The notes beneath the pieces were generated by a model that saw only the letters and a list, made by a program, of their open reading frames with translations, did not search any database and was not told the DNA's origin. From Bacillota bacterium (GTDB taxonomy: Bacteria > Bacillota_A > Clostridia > Tissierellales > Peptoniphilaceae), in assembly GCA_023443045.1 (NCBI GenBank), contig JAEZWK010000004.1, positions 1 through 42,969 on the forward strand: a DNA stretch of 42,969 nt, written 5' to 3'. Below, piece after piece: positions 17,139 through 25,323 of the stretch. Position numbers and translations under genes: made by a program. Numbering within the stretch: the stretch's first letter is position 1; every line of letters begins with the position of its first letter.

Positions 17139-17169
17139 AATTATTTAGGTGCCGGTGGTACCAATAATT
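17139..17169 (+). promoter_or_regulatory. Long hairpin in the rpmG leader
   Basis: AATTATT (17139-17145) pairs with AATAATT (17163-17169), and GGTGCC (17148-17153) pairs with GGTACC (17157-17162) with one G-T wobble; a TA bulge lies on the 5' side and the loop is GGT. It lies just after the transcription start and ends 5 bases before the GGAGGTG ribosome site of rpmG. There is no T-run, so it is not a terminator. Confidence 0.6.
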
Positions 17170-17185
17170 GTAATGGAGGTGAATT

Positions 17186-17335
17186 ATGAGAGATAGAGTA
17201 ACTTTGGAATGTACTGAGTGTAAGCAAAGAAACTATGTAACTAACAAAAACAAGAAAAACACCACCGAAAGAATTGAAATTAAAAAGTATTGCAAATTCT
17301 GCAATAAGCACACAATCCATAAGGAAACCAAATAG
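17186..17335 (+). CDS. rpmG: 50S ribosomal protein L33
   Basis: 49 residues, standard length. Starts [17 protein letters not shown] and ends [14 protein letters not shown]; both Zn-ribbon cysteine pairs (CTEC and CKFC) are present, so it is the zinc-binding form. GGAGGTG lies 5 bases before ATG. It heads the secE-nusG operon, its usual place in Firmicutes. Confidence 0.96.
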   Translation: MRDRVTLECTECKQRNYVTNKNKKNTTERIEIKKYCKFCNKHTIHKETK

Positions 17336-17349
17336 AAGGGGAGATAATT

Positions 17350-17556
17350 ATGGCAAATGAAGTTCAAGTAAAAGAACAGGGAAAACTTGCAACTTATTTT
17401 CGTGGAGTTAAAACTGAAACTAAAAAAGTAGTTTGGCCAACACCAAAAAAACTAGTTAGTTTAACAGGAATCGTAATTGCTGTATCACTAATCATTACAG
17501 CGATTGTTTACGCATTTGATTTGTTAGTAGCATTTGGCTTTACTAAAATAATATAG
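17350..17556 (+). CDS. secE: Preprotein translocase subunit SecE
   Basis: 68 residues with a single membrane helix at about 40-60. The conserved cytoplasmic segment before it is seen as RGVKTETKKVVWPTPKKL (the E-x-x-K-V-x-W-P motif). SecE clamps SecY in the protein-export channel. It lies between rpmG and nusG, the standard order, with a GGGGAG ribosome site. Confidence 0.95.
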   Translation: MANEVQVKEQGKLATYFRGVKTETKKVVWPTPKKLVSLTGIVIAVSLIITAIVYAFDLLVAFGFTKII

Positions 17557-17558
17557 TT

Positions 17559-18098
17559 ATGATAAATAACGAAGAAAGAAAAAAAGATGCGAAATGGTAT
17601 GTAGTTCATACATACAGCGGTCACGAAAATAAAGTAAAGGCAACCTTGGAAAAGATGGTAGAAAACCGTGGTTATGTCGATGATATCTTTGAAATTGTGG
17701 TGCCTACAGAAAATTATTCAGACACTAAAAATCCAGGAAAGTTAAAGTCTAGAAAGCTTTTTCCAGGATATGTGCTAGTAAATATGATTGTTGATGATGA
17801 AAGTTGGTATCTAGTAAGAAATACTAGAGGAGTTACTGGATTTGTTGGACCATCAGGAAAACCTGTAGCGCTTACTGAAAGAGAATTGAAAAGCCTCGGT
17901 ATGGATAGCAAGATCTTTGTTGGAGAAATGGATGTTAAGATAGGAGATAGTGTTTTAATCATTTATGGACCATTAAAAGATCAGGTTGCAAAAGTTACAG
18001 AAGTAGACGAAAAAAATAATAAGTTAAAAGTTCTTGTTGATATGTTTGGTCGCGAGGTTATAGCCGACGTTGATTACGACCAAATCGATAAGATTTAA
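17559..18098 (+). CDS. nusG: Transcription termination/antitermination factor NusG
   Basis: 179 residues. NGN domain [14 protein letters not shown] at 13-26, the segment [12 protein letters not shown], then [12 protein letters not shown], and a C-terminal KOW domain ([17 protein letters not shown]). It binds RNA polymerase and modulates pausing and Rho termination. Two bases separate it from secE; the start has no strong ribosome site, so it is probably coupled to secE. Confidence 0.97.
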   Translation: MINNEERKKDAKWYVVHTYSGHENKVKATLEKMVENRGYVDDIFEIVVPTENYSDTKNPGKLKSRKLFPGYVLVNMIVDDESWYLVRNTRGVTGFVGPSGKPVALTERELKSLGMDSKIFVGEMDVKIGDSVLIIYGPLKDQVAKVTEVDEKNNKLKVLVDMFGREVIADVDYDQIDKI

Positions 18099-18106
18099 TT
18101 GATGAT

Positions 18107-18131
18107 GTGGAAGATCGCTCCATCGTACCAC
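18107..18131 (+). promoter_or_regulatory. L1-like RNA motif before rplK
   Basis: GTGG at 18107 pairs with CCAC at 18128; inside are AAGATCGCTCC and ATCGTA. It has the same outline (GTGG-x-AGA, TCGCT, T-ACCAC) as the element before rplA. The 23S rRNA site of L1 also has GUGGGAG opposite AUACCAC, so this may be a site where L1 represses its own operon. Confidence 0.4.
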
Positions 18132-18151
18132 AATATATTAAGGAGGAAAAA

Positions 18152-18577
18152 ATGGCTAAAAAAGTATTAGCAATGGTTAAATTGCAAATTCCTGCAGGAA
18201 AAGCAACTCCTGCACCACCAGTTGGTACTGCATTAGGACCTCACGGTGTTAATATTATGCAATTCACAAAAGAGTTTAACGCAAAAACACAAGATCAAGC
18301 AGGTTTAATTATTCCTGTTGTGCTTACTGTATATCAGGATAGATCTTTTAGTTTTATTTTAAAAACACCACCTGCAGCTGTTTTAATTAAAAAAGCTCTT
18401 AAACTTGAATCAGCTTCAGGAGAGCCAAATAAGAAAAAAGTTGGTAAATTAACTCAAGCACAATTAAAAGAAATTGCTGAGCTTAAAATGCCAGATTTGA
18501 ATGCAGGTAGTGTAGAAGCCGCTATGAGTATGATTGCTGGAACAGCACGTAGCATGGGAGTAGAAGTACAAGAGTAG
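18152..18577 (+). CDS. rplK: 50S ribosomal protein L11
   Basis: 141 residues, exactly the usual length when started at ATG 18152, which follows AAGGAGG. A GTG at 18107 gives a false 15-residue extension through the leader. Conserved N-terminal [20 protein letters not shown] and GTARSMGV at the end. L11 with 23S rRNA forms the GTPase-associated centre. Confidence 0.98.
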   Translation: MAKKVLAMVKLQIPAGKATPAPPVGTALGPHGVNIMQFTKEFNAKTQDQAGLIIPVVLTVYQDRSFSFILKTPPAAVLIKKALKLESASGEPNKKKVGKLTQAQLKEIAELKMPDLNAGSVEAAMSMIAGTARSMGVEVQE

Positions 18578-18602
18578 TGGGAGAAAAATTCGCTATTACC
18601 AC
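18577..18602 (+). promoter_or_regulatory. L1-like RNA motif between rplK and rplA
   Basis: GTGGGAG starting in the rplK stop codon, then TTCGCTA and TTACCAC, followed by GAGGGAGG. GTGG/CCAC closes the stem. The pattern mirrors 23S rRNA around the L1 stalk (GUGGGAG opposite AUACCAC). Confidence 0.45.
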
Positions 18603-18616
18603 GAGGGAGGAAAATT

Positions 18617-19333
18617 ATGCCTAAAAGAGGAAAAAAATATCTTGATTCTTTAAAAACATTTGATAAATTAGAATATTATGAAATAGAAGATGCAATTAAG
18701 CACTGTTTAAACGTATCTAAAGCTAAGTTTGACGAAACTATTGAAGTTCATATTCGTCTAGGTGTTGATAGCCGTCACGCTGATCAACAAGTTCGTGGTG
18801 CCATTGTATTACCACATGGTACTGGTAAAACAAAAAAAGTTTTAGTTATTGCTAAAGGCGATAAAGAAGCTGAAGCAAAAGAAGCTGGAGCTGATTTTGT
18901 TGGCGCTGAAGATATGATTGATAAAATTCAAAAAGAAAATTGGTTTGATTTTGATACATTGATTACTACACCAGATATGATGGGTCTAGTAGGTCGTTTA
19001 GGTAAAGTTTTAGGACCTAAAGGATTGATGCCTAACCCTAAGAGCGGTACTGTAACTATGGATATCAAAAAAGCTATAGAAGAGACAAAAGCTGGTAAAG
19101 TGGAATATAGATTAGATAAATCTAACATTATTCACACACCAGTTGGTAAAAAAAGCTTTGGTGAAGAAAAAGTTAAAGACAATTTAATTGCTCTTTTAAA
19201 TGCTGTTATTAAAGCAAAACCAGCTGCTGCAAAAGGAAAGTATATCCGTTCAGTAACTCTTGCACCTACTATGGGTCCTGGTATTAAAGTTAACACAGCA
19301 AAACTATCCAATTTATCTGGTAGTGAAGAATAA
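18617..19333 (+). CDS. rplA: 50S ribosomal protein L1
   Basis: 238 residues, usual length. Conserved: [20 protein letters not shown] and [21 protein letters not shown]1 builds the mobile stalk at the ribosomal E site and can repress its own mRNA. GGGAGG lies upstream of ATG. In most Firmicutes rplJ and rplL follow; here a terminator follows at once. Confidence 0.98.
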   Translation: MPKRGKKYLDSLKTFDKLEYYEIEDAIKHCLNVSKAKFDETIEVHIRLGVDSRHADQQVRGAIVLPHGTGKTKKVLVIAKGDKEAEAKEAGADFVGAEDMIDKIQKENWFDFDTLITTPDMMGLVGRLGKVLGPKGLMPNPKSGTVTMDIKKAIEETKAGKVEYRLDKSNIIHTPVGKKSFGEEKVKDNLIALLNAVIKAKPAAAKGKYIRSVTLAPTMGPGIKVNTAKLSNLSGSEE

Positions 19334-19336
19334 AAT

Positions 19337-19358
19337 AAACCCCTTTATGGGGTTTTTT
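19337..19358 (+). terminator. Strong terminator after rplA
   Basis: AAACCCC, loop TTTAT, GGGGTTT, then further T residues. Confidence 0.92.
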
Positions 19359-19372
19359 ATGTAGGAGTTTTT

Positions 19373-19660
19373 ATGAAAAAGATTGTCGTTAGTGAACAAA
19401 TTAATAAAATTCATTATGTTATATCTGTTTTATCAATTTTTTATGCCGCTTTATTGAATCTTATGGATTTAAATGATACAGAAAATATTTATGTTATAAA
19501 GGCCTATGGTTTTTTTCTTATTTCATTATTTTTCGTGTATTATGGTTTGGTCTATAGAGATGATTTTGATAAAAAGAGTAATCTTTTAAAGTATTTGAAA
19601 ATTGTATCAATTGTTTTATATTCTATTTTTTGCTTTAGATTTGGACTTTTTGTTGTTTAA
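19373..19660 (+). CDS. Small membrane protein of unknown function
   Basis: 95 residues with three hydrophobic segments (about 15-32, 43-62, 75-95) and a short charged loop YRDDFDKKSNLLKYLK before the last. The start has GTAGGAG upstream. The last four bases overlap the end of the convergent DUF1294 gene. I do not recognise a family; no catalytic motif is visible. Confidence 0.6.
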   Translation: MKKIVVSEQINKIHYVISVLSIFYAALLNLMDLNDTENIYVIKAYGFFLISLFFVYYGLVYRDDFDKKSNLLKYLKIVSIVLYSIFCFRFGLFVV

Positions 19661-19923
19661 AATAGATTAGCTATAAAGATGATAATCAACCACTGAAAAG
19701 CCATTAAAATAGGCAGGGTAAGTACAAATAAAGGTTTTTGAGTTTTGTGACGAAATATTTTCATGGATAAAACTGAGCCTGTTGCATTCAAAAACAAAGA
19801 ACAAATAAGAAGTGTTTTTTCAGGAATTCTATATACATTTTTTATGCTTTTTAGTTTATCATATCCAAATAATAAGAAGCTGAAAATGTTTAATACAAAT
19901 ATAATATATAAAAAAGTTTTCAT
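19657..19923 (-). CDS. DUF1294 family membrane protein
   Basis: 88 residues with three or four membrane helices. DUF1294 marks: FLLFGYDKLKS (x-x-x-G-x-D-K), YRIPEKTLL (R-I-P-E-x-x-L), and FRHKTQKPLF (x-H-K-T-x-K-x-x-F). Function of the family is unknown. AAGGTGAG lies before ATG on the - strand. It is divergent from the LOR/SDH operon. Confidence 0.85.
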   Translation of the reverse strand: MKTFLYIIFVLNIFSFLLFGYDKLKSIKNVYRIPEKTLLICSLFLNATGSVLSMKIFRHKTQKPLFVLTLPILMAFQWLIIIFIANLF

Positions 19924-19985
19924 AAACTCACCTTTTTTCTTTTAATTTTTGTTATAATGTAATTATAATACGAGTGGAGGTAAAA

Positions 19986-21089
19986 ATGCAAAATAGACTT
20001 CTAAAATCTGAAGATTTGAGAGTTTTCACAGAAAGTGAAATAAGCTCTATACAAGAAGCCAAATTTGTAGAGGTAAACAAAGATGGTGTTTTACCAGAAG
20101 ATGCATATTTGACAACAAGTTTTGTAGAGTATGTAAAAGTTAATGATAAAATGCTTTTACCTAAAAATCATATGTTAAAAGCATGTGTTGTAAAAAAAGA
20201 TGATGAGTTGGTATGTGTTTGTCCTAGAAATCTAAAAGTATCTGATTTAGTTTTATCAGCACCAACTCAAGATAGAGAATTCGGAATATTTAGAGATGAA
20301 AATGCTTTCAAAGAAATAAAGTCATTAAATCCTAGAAATAGTGCATTTACAGGTTCTACAGATAGATACAAAAGATTATTTAAAATGATAAAGGAAGTTC
20401 ATGAGGCTAATGGTAAAATCGCATGGGTGTTAGGGCCTGCTGTAGTTTTTGATTTTGATACCAGAAAGGCTTTGTGGGAATTAGCTAATGAAGGATATGT
20501 TTCAGTTTTACTTGCTGGAAATGCTATGGCAACACATGATTTGGAAGGCGGTTATTTAGCTACAGCATTGGGTCAAAATATTTATACCCAAGAGTCTGTT
20601 CCTAATGGTCACTATAATCACCTAGACCTTTTGAATGTTGCTAGACATCATAAAACATTAAAAGATTTTATAGATTCTGGAAAAGTAAAAGATGGTTTTA
20701 TCAAAAAAATGGTAGAGCTTAATTTGCCAATTGTTTTATGTGGAAGTATTAGAGATGATGGTCCTCTACCAGAAGTGTATCATGAAGTTTCTGCGGGATT
20801 AGATAGAATGCAGGAGGAGTTAAAAGATGTAGATTTAATTATAACTCTTGCTACTTTGCTTCATTCTGTCTCTAGTGTAGAGTGCGCACCGACATATAGA
20901 GTGAAAAATGGTAAGATTTATCCCACATATGTTACAAGTGTAGATATAGCAGATTATGCTACTAATGCAGTTGTAGAAGCAAGAAATAATTATTTAGTAG
21001 ATGCGATTGTCACAAATGTTCAAGATTTTTGTGTTAACACCAGAAATAATGTTTTAAATTATAAAGAAAAAGAAGGGAGAATAAAATAA
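19986..21089 (+). CDS. LOR/SDH (TIGR00300)-family protein, first of a tandem pair
   Basis: 367 residues from ATG 19986, which has GGAGG 5 bases upstream; a GTG at 19974 overlaps that site. The N-terminal part has the LOR/SDH-region pattern (DGVLPEDAYLTTSFVEYVKV). The C-terminal part, from about 135, looks like the archaeal ornithine cyclodeaminase/AgrE second domain: WVLGPAVVFDFD, LLAGNAMATHDLEGGYLAT, GHYNHL, LCGSIRDDGPLPEVYHEV, ATLLHSV. These segments hold the likely NAD and substrate residues and are intact. Related enzymes make proline from ornithine with release of ammonia. Two TATAAT boxes lie 28 and 17 bases before the ribosome site. The exact reaction is not fixed by sequence. Confidence 0.75.
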   Translation: MQNRLLKSEDLRVFTESEISSIQEAKFVEVNKDGVLPEDAYLTTSFVEYVKVNDKMLLPKNHMLKACVVKKDDELVCVCPRNLKVSDLVLSAPTQDREFGIFRDENAFKEIKSLNPRNSAFTGSTDRYKRLFKMIKEVHEANGKIAWVLGPAVVFDFDTRKALWELANEGYVSVLLAGNAMATHDLEGGYLATALGQNIYTQESVPNGHYNHLDLLNVARHHKTLKDFIDSGKVKDGFIKKMVELNLPIVLCGSIRDDGPLPEVYHEVSAGLDRMQEELKDVDLIITLATLLHSVSSVECAPTYRVKNGKIYPTYVTSVDIADYATNAVVEARNNYLVDAIVTNVQDFCVNTRNNVLNYKEKEGRIK

Positions 21090-22147
21090 TGAGTTTTAAA
21101 TTAAATCCATATGTGGAACCAGATTTTAATCAAGACTTTTTATTAAATGCTCCTGACTGTAAATATGAAGAATGCCCCATGGATGGAGTAGCACCTGAAA
21201 ATTATCATGCACTCAGTATTTATCCTGAATATTTTAAGATAAAAGGAAAATGGGTTTTGGCAGTGGAGTCTAGAATGGATACTGTTCCTGTAATTGTTTC
21301 TGATGATAAGGTTGAAATTTTGGAATTCAGAAATTTAAAAAAAGGAGATAGAGTTGTAGTCGGTAGAACTGAAGATGCCAGCGAAGGTATTTATATGTAT
21401 ACCGGAGGATTTCTATCTGATACAGGTAGTGTAGATACTTTTGCATTTAGAACTGGAAGAAGTAGAGAAACTGCTTATTCAAAAGATTATGACGAACTAT
21501 ATGAAATAATGAAAATGGTAAAAAGCCTTAACGAAAATATTACTTGGGTTTTGGGACCATCTTTAGTATATGACGAAGAAGCAAGAGAATCATTTAGAGA
21601 ATTAGTAAAAAAAGGATATGTAGATGCTATTTTGACGGGAGATTCATTTGCGACTTTTGATATCACAAAAGCATTATATCCTGATGTAGATGGAGATAAT
21701 TATTTAAAGAAAAGCTATAATGCTATAAGTAAAATAAGAGATGCCGGTTCTATAAAAGAAGCAGTAGAAAAAGGTATATTAAATAGTGGAATTTGTTATG
21801 AGATGGTTAAAAATAATAAGGAATTAGTTATAGCATCATCTATTCGAGATCCTTATACTTTACCAGATACCATAGATAATGTTTATCAAGCGCAAAATAA
21901 AATGAGAACTCATACTAGAAAAACTGGTATGTTAATCTGTTTATCAACAGTTTTACACACTATAGCAAGTGGAAATATGACTCCGTCTTATAATGAGTTT
22001 GATGGAGAAATAAGACCTGTATATATATATTCAATAGATTTTCAAGAATTTTCAGTAAATAAATTGTCAGACAGAGGAACACTAGAGGTAAAAACATTAG
22101 TTACCAATGTTCATGATTTTGTAAACCACATTAATAATAATTTATAA
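21089..22147 (+). CDS. LOR/SDH (TIGR00300)-family protein, second of the pair
   Basis: 352 residues, same architecture as its neighbour: N-terminal CPMDGVAPENYHALSIYPEY, C-terminal WVLGPSLVYDEEARESF, AILTGDSFATFDITKALYPD, AGSIKEAVEKGILNSGICYE, IASSIRDPYTLPDTI, STVLHTIASGNMTPS. Where the first protein has AGNAMATHDL and GSIRDDGPLP, this one has TGDSFATFDI and SSIRDPYTLP, so key positions differ. It overlaps the first gene by one base (TAATG), which favours a two-subunit enzyme or two steps of one pathway. Activity unknown. Confidence 0.72.
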   Translation: MSFKLNPYVEPDFNQDFLLNAPDCKYEECPMDGVAPENYHALSIYPEYFKIKGKWVLAVESRMDTVPVIVSDDKVEILEFRNLKKGDRVVVGRTEDASEGIYMYTGGFLSDTGSVDTFAFRTGRSRETAYSKDYDELYEIMKMVKSLNENITWVLGPSLVYDEEARESFRELVKKGYVDAILTGDSFATFDITKALYPDVDGDNYLKKSYNAISKIRDAGSIKEAVEKGILNSGICYEMVKNNKELVIASSIRDPYTLPDTIDNVYQAQNKMRTHTRKTGMLICLSTVLHTIASGNMTPSYNEFDGEIRPVYIYSIDFQEFSVNKLSDRGTLEVKTLVTNVHDFVNHINNNL

Positions 22148-22163
22148 ATTAGAGGGGGAAAAT

Positions 22164-22844
22164 ATGGAAAAATTATTGTACCAAGGAAAAACTAAAAATG
22201 TATTTGAGGTAGATGATAAGCACGTTCGTTTAGTTTTTAAAGATGATGTAACCGGAAAAGATGGAGTTTTTGATCCAGGTGAAAATCAAGTTGGTCTAAC
22301 AATTGAAGGGGCAGGACACTCTGCGGTTAGTTTAACTAAATTTTTCTATGAAAAGTTAAATGAAAAGGGATTAAATACCCACTTTGTATCTGCTGATTTA
22401 GAAAAAAATGAAGCGATAGTTAAAAAAGCTGAAGTTTTTGGAAAAGGTGTAGAAGTTATCTTGAGATATAGAGCTGTTGGTAGCTTTATCAAAAGATATG
22501 GAAAATATATTGAATCAGGTGCAGAATTACCAAGTTATGTAGAAGTAACATTAAAAGACGATCAAAGAAATGACCCTCTAATTACAAAGGAAGCTCTAGA
22601 TATTTTAAATATTATGAAGCCAAATGAATACGAAGAGTTGGTAGATCTAACTAAAAAAATTGGAGAAATCGTAAAAGAAGAGTTAAAGAAAAAGGGTTTG
22701 GAATTATACGATATAAAATTTGAATTTGGTAGAATAGATGGAAAAGTTGCATTGATAGATGAAATAAGTGGTGGAAATATGAGAGCTTTTAGAGGAGATG
22801 AATATATAGAACCACTAGAATTAGAAAAAATACTTTTAAGTTAA
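22164..22844 (+). CDS. purC: Divergent SAICAR-synthetase (PurC)-like ligase
   Basis: 226 residues. The PurC fold is recognised by LLYQGKTKNVFEVDD, the central VILRYRAVGSFIKRYG, DPLITKEAL, IKFEFGRIDGKVALIDEIS. True PurC uses ATP to join aspartate to CAIR. Some active-site stretches differ here: A-F-N-G-K-K becomes GKDGVFDPGENQVGLTIEG, and D-E-I-S-P-D-T-x-R becomes DEISGGNMRAF. No other purine gene is nearby; it lies 17 bases after the LOR/SDH pair with a GAGGGGG site, so it may act with them. It could be an ordinary but divergent PurC, or a ligase for another amine or amino acid. Confidence 0.75.
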   Translation: MEKLLYQGKTKNVFEVDDKHVRLVFKDDVTGKDGVFDPGENQVGLTIEGAGHSAVSLTKFFYEKLNEKGLNTHFVSADLEKNEAIVKKAEVFGKGVEVILRYRAVGSFIKRYGKYIESGAELPSYVEVTLKDDQRNDPLITKEALDILNIMKPNEYEELVDLTKKIGEIVKEELKKKGLELYDIKFEFGRIDGKVALIDEISGGNMRAFRGDEYIEPLELEKILLS

Positions 22845-22867
22845 AACCGTTTATCGGTTTTTTCTTT
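22843..22867 (+). terminator. Terminator after the PurC-like gene
   Basis: AAAACCG, loop TTTAT, CGGTTTT, then TTCTTTTTT. It overlaps the stop codon. Confidence 0.85.
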
Positions 22868-22872
22868 TTTTA

Positions 22873-22901
22873 TTGATAAATAGTATTAAATGATATATAA
22901 T
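22873..22901 (+). promoter_or_regulatory. Promoter of the 2-hydroxycarboxylate transporter gene
   Basis: TTGATA (22873-22878), 17-base spacer, TATAAT (22896-22901); AAAGGAG ribosome site follows. Confidence 0.75.
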
Positions 22902-22927
22902 AAAATAAAAAAAATAAAGGAGTTTAT

Positions 22928-24223
22928 ATGGCAAATTTAAGAATTGCAGGTTTAAGACTTCCACTATTTATCGTCGTTTCTCTAATGCTTATTTTGGCTA
23001 TATATTTAGGTGTTTTACCTAATAATATGGTTGGAGCATTTTTGTTTTTGATAGTTATTGGAGAACTGATGAATTTAGTAGGAAATCATTTGCCTATTGT
23101 AAAAACATACCTAGGAGGAGGAGCGATTGTTTCTATATTTGGTGGAGCAGCTTTAATTTATTTTGGAATTATACCGGAACAATTATCCACCACAGTTTCA
23201 TCTTTTATGAAGGGTCAGGGTTTCTTGGATTTTTATATTGCAGCATTGATAACTGGTTCTATTTTAGGTATGAATAGAAAACTTTTACTCAGAGCATCAG
23301 CACTCTATTTACCTTGTATTTTAGCTTCTGTATCAGTAGCTTTAGTATTAGTATATTTAGGATCATACCTAGTAGGTTATCAGCCAACAGAAGGAATTGC
23401 ATATATCGGAATTCCTATTATGGGCGGAGGAATGGGAGCAGGTGCTGTTCCTATTTCTAAAGTTTTTGGTGCTGCACTAAATGTTGAGCCTGAATCTATA
23501 ATGGGAAAATTAGTTCCAGCTGTTGCTTTGGGTAATGCTATGGCTATAGTAGCAAGCGGTCTTTTAAACAGATTAGGAAAATCATTCCCTAAATTAACTG
23601 GAAATGGTCAATTGGTTAGAACTGATGATGCAACTCTAAAAGCAGAAAAAAAAGAAAATATTAGATTAAAATCAACTGCTGATTACATGGGCGGTATTGC
23701 ATTAGCTACTGGATTTTTTACTTTAGGTTCAGTAATAAGCTATTTACTAAAAACATATGCTGGAATAGATATTCACACTTATGCATGGATGATTATTTCT
23801 GTAGCAGTTGTAAAAGCATTAAATCTTTTACCAGAATCAGTGCAAGAAATGGCTGAAGCTTGGTATGATTTTGTAGCTAAAAACTTTACTGCTGCTTTGA
23901 TGCTTGGTATTGGTATGGCTTATACTAATATGGGAGATATAATTAGTGCCTTTACAATTCAATATGTTGTACTTGTATTCTTTGTAGTTTTAGGTGCTAT
24001 ATTAGGTGCTGCTGTTGTAGGTCACTTAATTGGTTTTTACGCAATCGAAACTGCAATTACAGCAGGGTTATGTATGGCAAATATGGGTGGAACAGGAGAT
24101 GTTGCGGTGTTAACTGCTGCAGATAGAATGGAATTGATGCCTTTTGCTCAGATTTCATCCAGACTTGGTGGAGCATTAATTATACTAATTGCTTCATTCT
24201 TAGTACCGATATTTTTTGGATAG
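22928..24223 (+). CDS. 2-hydroxycarboxylate transporter family protein (citrate/malate type)
   Basis: 431 residues, about 11 membrane segments. Both reentrant-loop motifs of the 2HCT family (CitS, CitP, MaeN) are present: IPIMGGGMGAGAVPISK at about 162 and NMGGTGDVAVLTAADRMELM at about 388, followed by PFAQISSRLGGA with the substrate-binding arginine. Members carry citrate, malate or lactate with Na+ or H+, or by exchange. The gene has its own promoter and terminator. Substrate not determinable; no citrate lyase genes are near. Confidence 0.9.
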   Translation: MANLRIAGLRLPLFIVVSLMLILAIYLGVLPNNMVGAFLFLIVIGELMNLVGNHLPIVKTYLGGGAIVSIFGGAALIYFGIIPEQLSTTVSSFMKGQGFLDFYIAALITGSILGMNRKLLLRASALYLPCILASVSVALVLVYLGSYLVGYQPTEGIAYIGIPIMGGGMGAGAVPISKVFGAALNVEPESIMGKLVPAVALGNAMAIVASGLLNRLGKSFPKLTGNGQLVRTDDATLKAEKKENIRLKSTADYMGGIALATGFFTLGSVISYLLKTYAGIDIHTYAWMIISVAVVKALNLLPESVQEMAEAWYDFVAKNFTAALMLGIGMAYTNMGDIISAFTIQYVVLVFFVVLGAILGAAVVGHLIGFYAIETAITAGLCMANMGGTGDVAVLTAADRMELMPFAQISSRLGGALIILIASFLVPIFFG

Positions 24224-24245
24224 GGGTTTATCCCCCTATTTTTAC
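24220..24245 (+). terminator. Terminator overlapping the transporter stop codon
   Basis: ATAGGGG, loop TTTATC, CCCCTAT, then TTTTT. The TAG stop is in the 5' arm. Confidence 0.85.
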
Positions 24246-24367
24246 ATAGGCAGAATTATAAAAAGTTTAAAAAATCTAGATAATCAGATAAATTATTTAT
24301 ATCATTGTAGAATATGATGATTTGAGGAATATAAATATTAACTCACTTAAGAGGGATAAATTTTTTA

Positions 24368-24384
24368 ACCTATGATTTTTAGGT
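24368..24384. promoter_or_regulatory. Inverted repeat before the ABC-2 exporter operon
   Basis: ACCTA-TGATTTT-TAGGT, 32 bases before the ATG of the ATPase gene. It resembles in half-site the TAACCT/AGGTTA repeat at 7859. No clear promoter is seen in 24246-24416, and no small gene. Confidence 0.3.
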
Positions 24385-24416
24385 AATTTTTACTAAATAG
24401 GATTAGAGGAGGCGTT

Positions 24417-25322
24417 ATGGCGATTATAAATGTAGAAAATTTAGTAAAAGAGTATTCAAAAGGGAAAAGGGCACTTGATGACATTAGTTTTTCCTTGGAT
24501 GAAGGTAAAGTGTACGGACTTTTAGGACCGAATGGAGCGGGTAAGTCTACTTTAATTCATATTTTAATTGGGCTTTTAAAACCAACTTCAGGTAAAAGCC
24601 AAATATTGGGAGCAGATTCAGGTGATATATCTAAATATTCACAGTTTTTAGGTTTTGTACCTCAAAATATAGCTGTTTTTGATAAATTGACTGCTTACGA
24701 AAATGTGGAATTTTTTGGTGGATTATACGGGCTAAAGGGAAAACAACTGAAAAATAAATGCGAAGAGGTTTTAGAGTTTGTTGGTTTGCTAGAACATAAA
24801 AAAACGCTTTCTTCTAAGTTTTCTGGTGGTATGAATAGAAGATTAAATATTGCATGCGCTCTTCTAAATGATCCTAAGTTGATTATTTTAGACGAGCCTA
24901 CAGTTGGTATAGATCCGCAATCAAGAAATTATATTTTAGAATCGATAAAAGATCTAAATAAAAAGGGTAGCACAGTGATTTATACTTCACATTATATGGA
25001 AGAAGTAGAAAAGTTATGTGATTACATTTATATTATGGATTCTGGCAGTATTATTTCTCATGGAAAAAAAGAAGAACTTTTGAAATCAAATGATTTTCAA
25101 AATAACTACAGTGTAAAAGTTTTTGAAAGTGACTTTGAAAAAGCATCAAATATTTATGGTGCAGATTTTAGTAACGGTACGATTACTTTTTCAAATAGAG
25201 ATATAAATTCCATAATTGATGAACTTAGAAAACACGAAATAAGCTTTTCAGATATAAGTTCTTTGCACATTAATTTGGAAGAATTATTTTTAAAACTAAC
25301 TGGTAAAAAATTGAGGGATTAA
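24417..25322 (+). CDS. ABC-2 type exporter ATP-binding protein (CcmA/DrrA-like)
   Basis: 301 residues. Walker A GPNGAGKST with K43, Q-loop FVPQNIAVFD, signature FSGGMNRRLN, Walker B LIILDEPTVGIDPQSR, H-loop YTSHYMEE. A C-terminal DrrA-type extension of about 80 residues follows the ATPase core. GAGGAGG lies before ATG. It leads a three-gene operon with two ABC-2 permeases and should drive export of a lipid, drug or peptide. Confidence 0.93.
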   Translation: MAIINVENLVKEYSKGKRALDDISFSLDEGKVYGLLGPNGAGKSTLIHILIGLLKPTSGKSQILGADSGDISKYSQFLGFVPQNIAVFDKLTAYENVEFFGGLYGLKGKQLKNKCEEVLEFVGLLEHKKTLSSKFSGGMNRRLNIACALLNDPKLIILDEPTVGIDPQSRNYILESIKDLNKKGSTVIYTSHYMEEVEKLCDYIYIMDSGSIISHGKKEELLKSNDFQNNYSVKVFESDFEKASNIYGADFSNGTITFSNRDINSIIDELRKHEISFSDISSLHINLEELFLKLTGKKLRD

Positions 25323-25323
25323 A

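Noticed and set aside
18107..18151. N-terminal extension of L11 from GTG 18107
   Set aside because: The real start follows AAGGAGG at 18152 and gives exactly 141 residues; the upstream part is the leader with a stem.
24246..24416. A small peptide gene before the ABC-2 exporter, parallel to the one at 27685
   Set aside because: All ATG frames in this gap close after a few codons and no ribosome site other than that of the ATPase gene is present.
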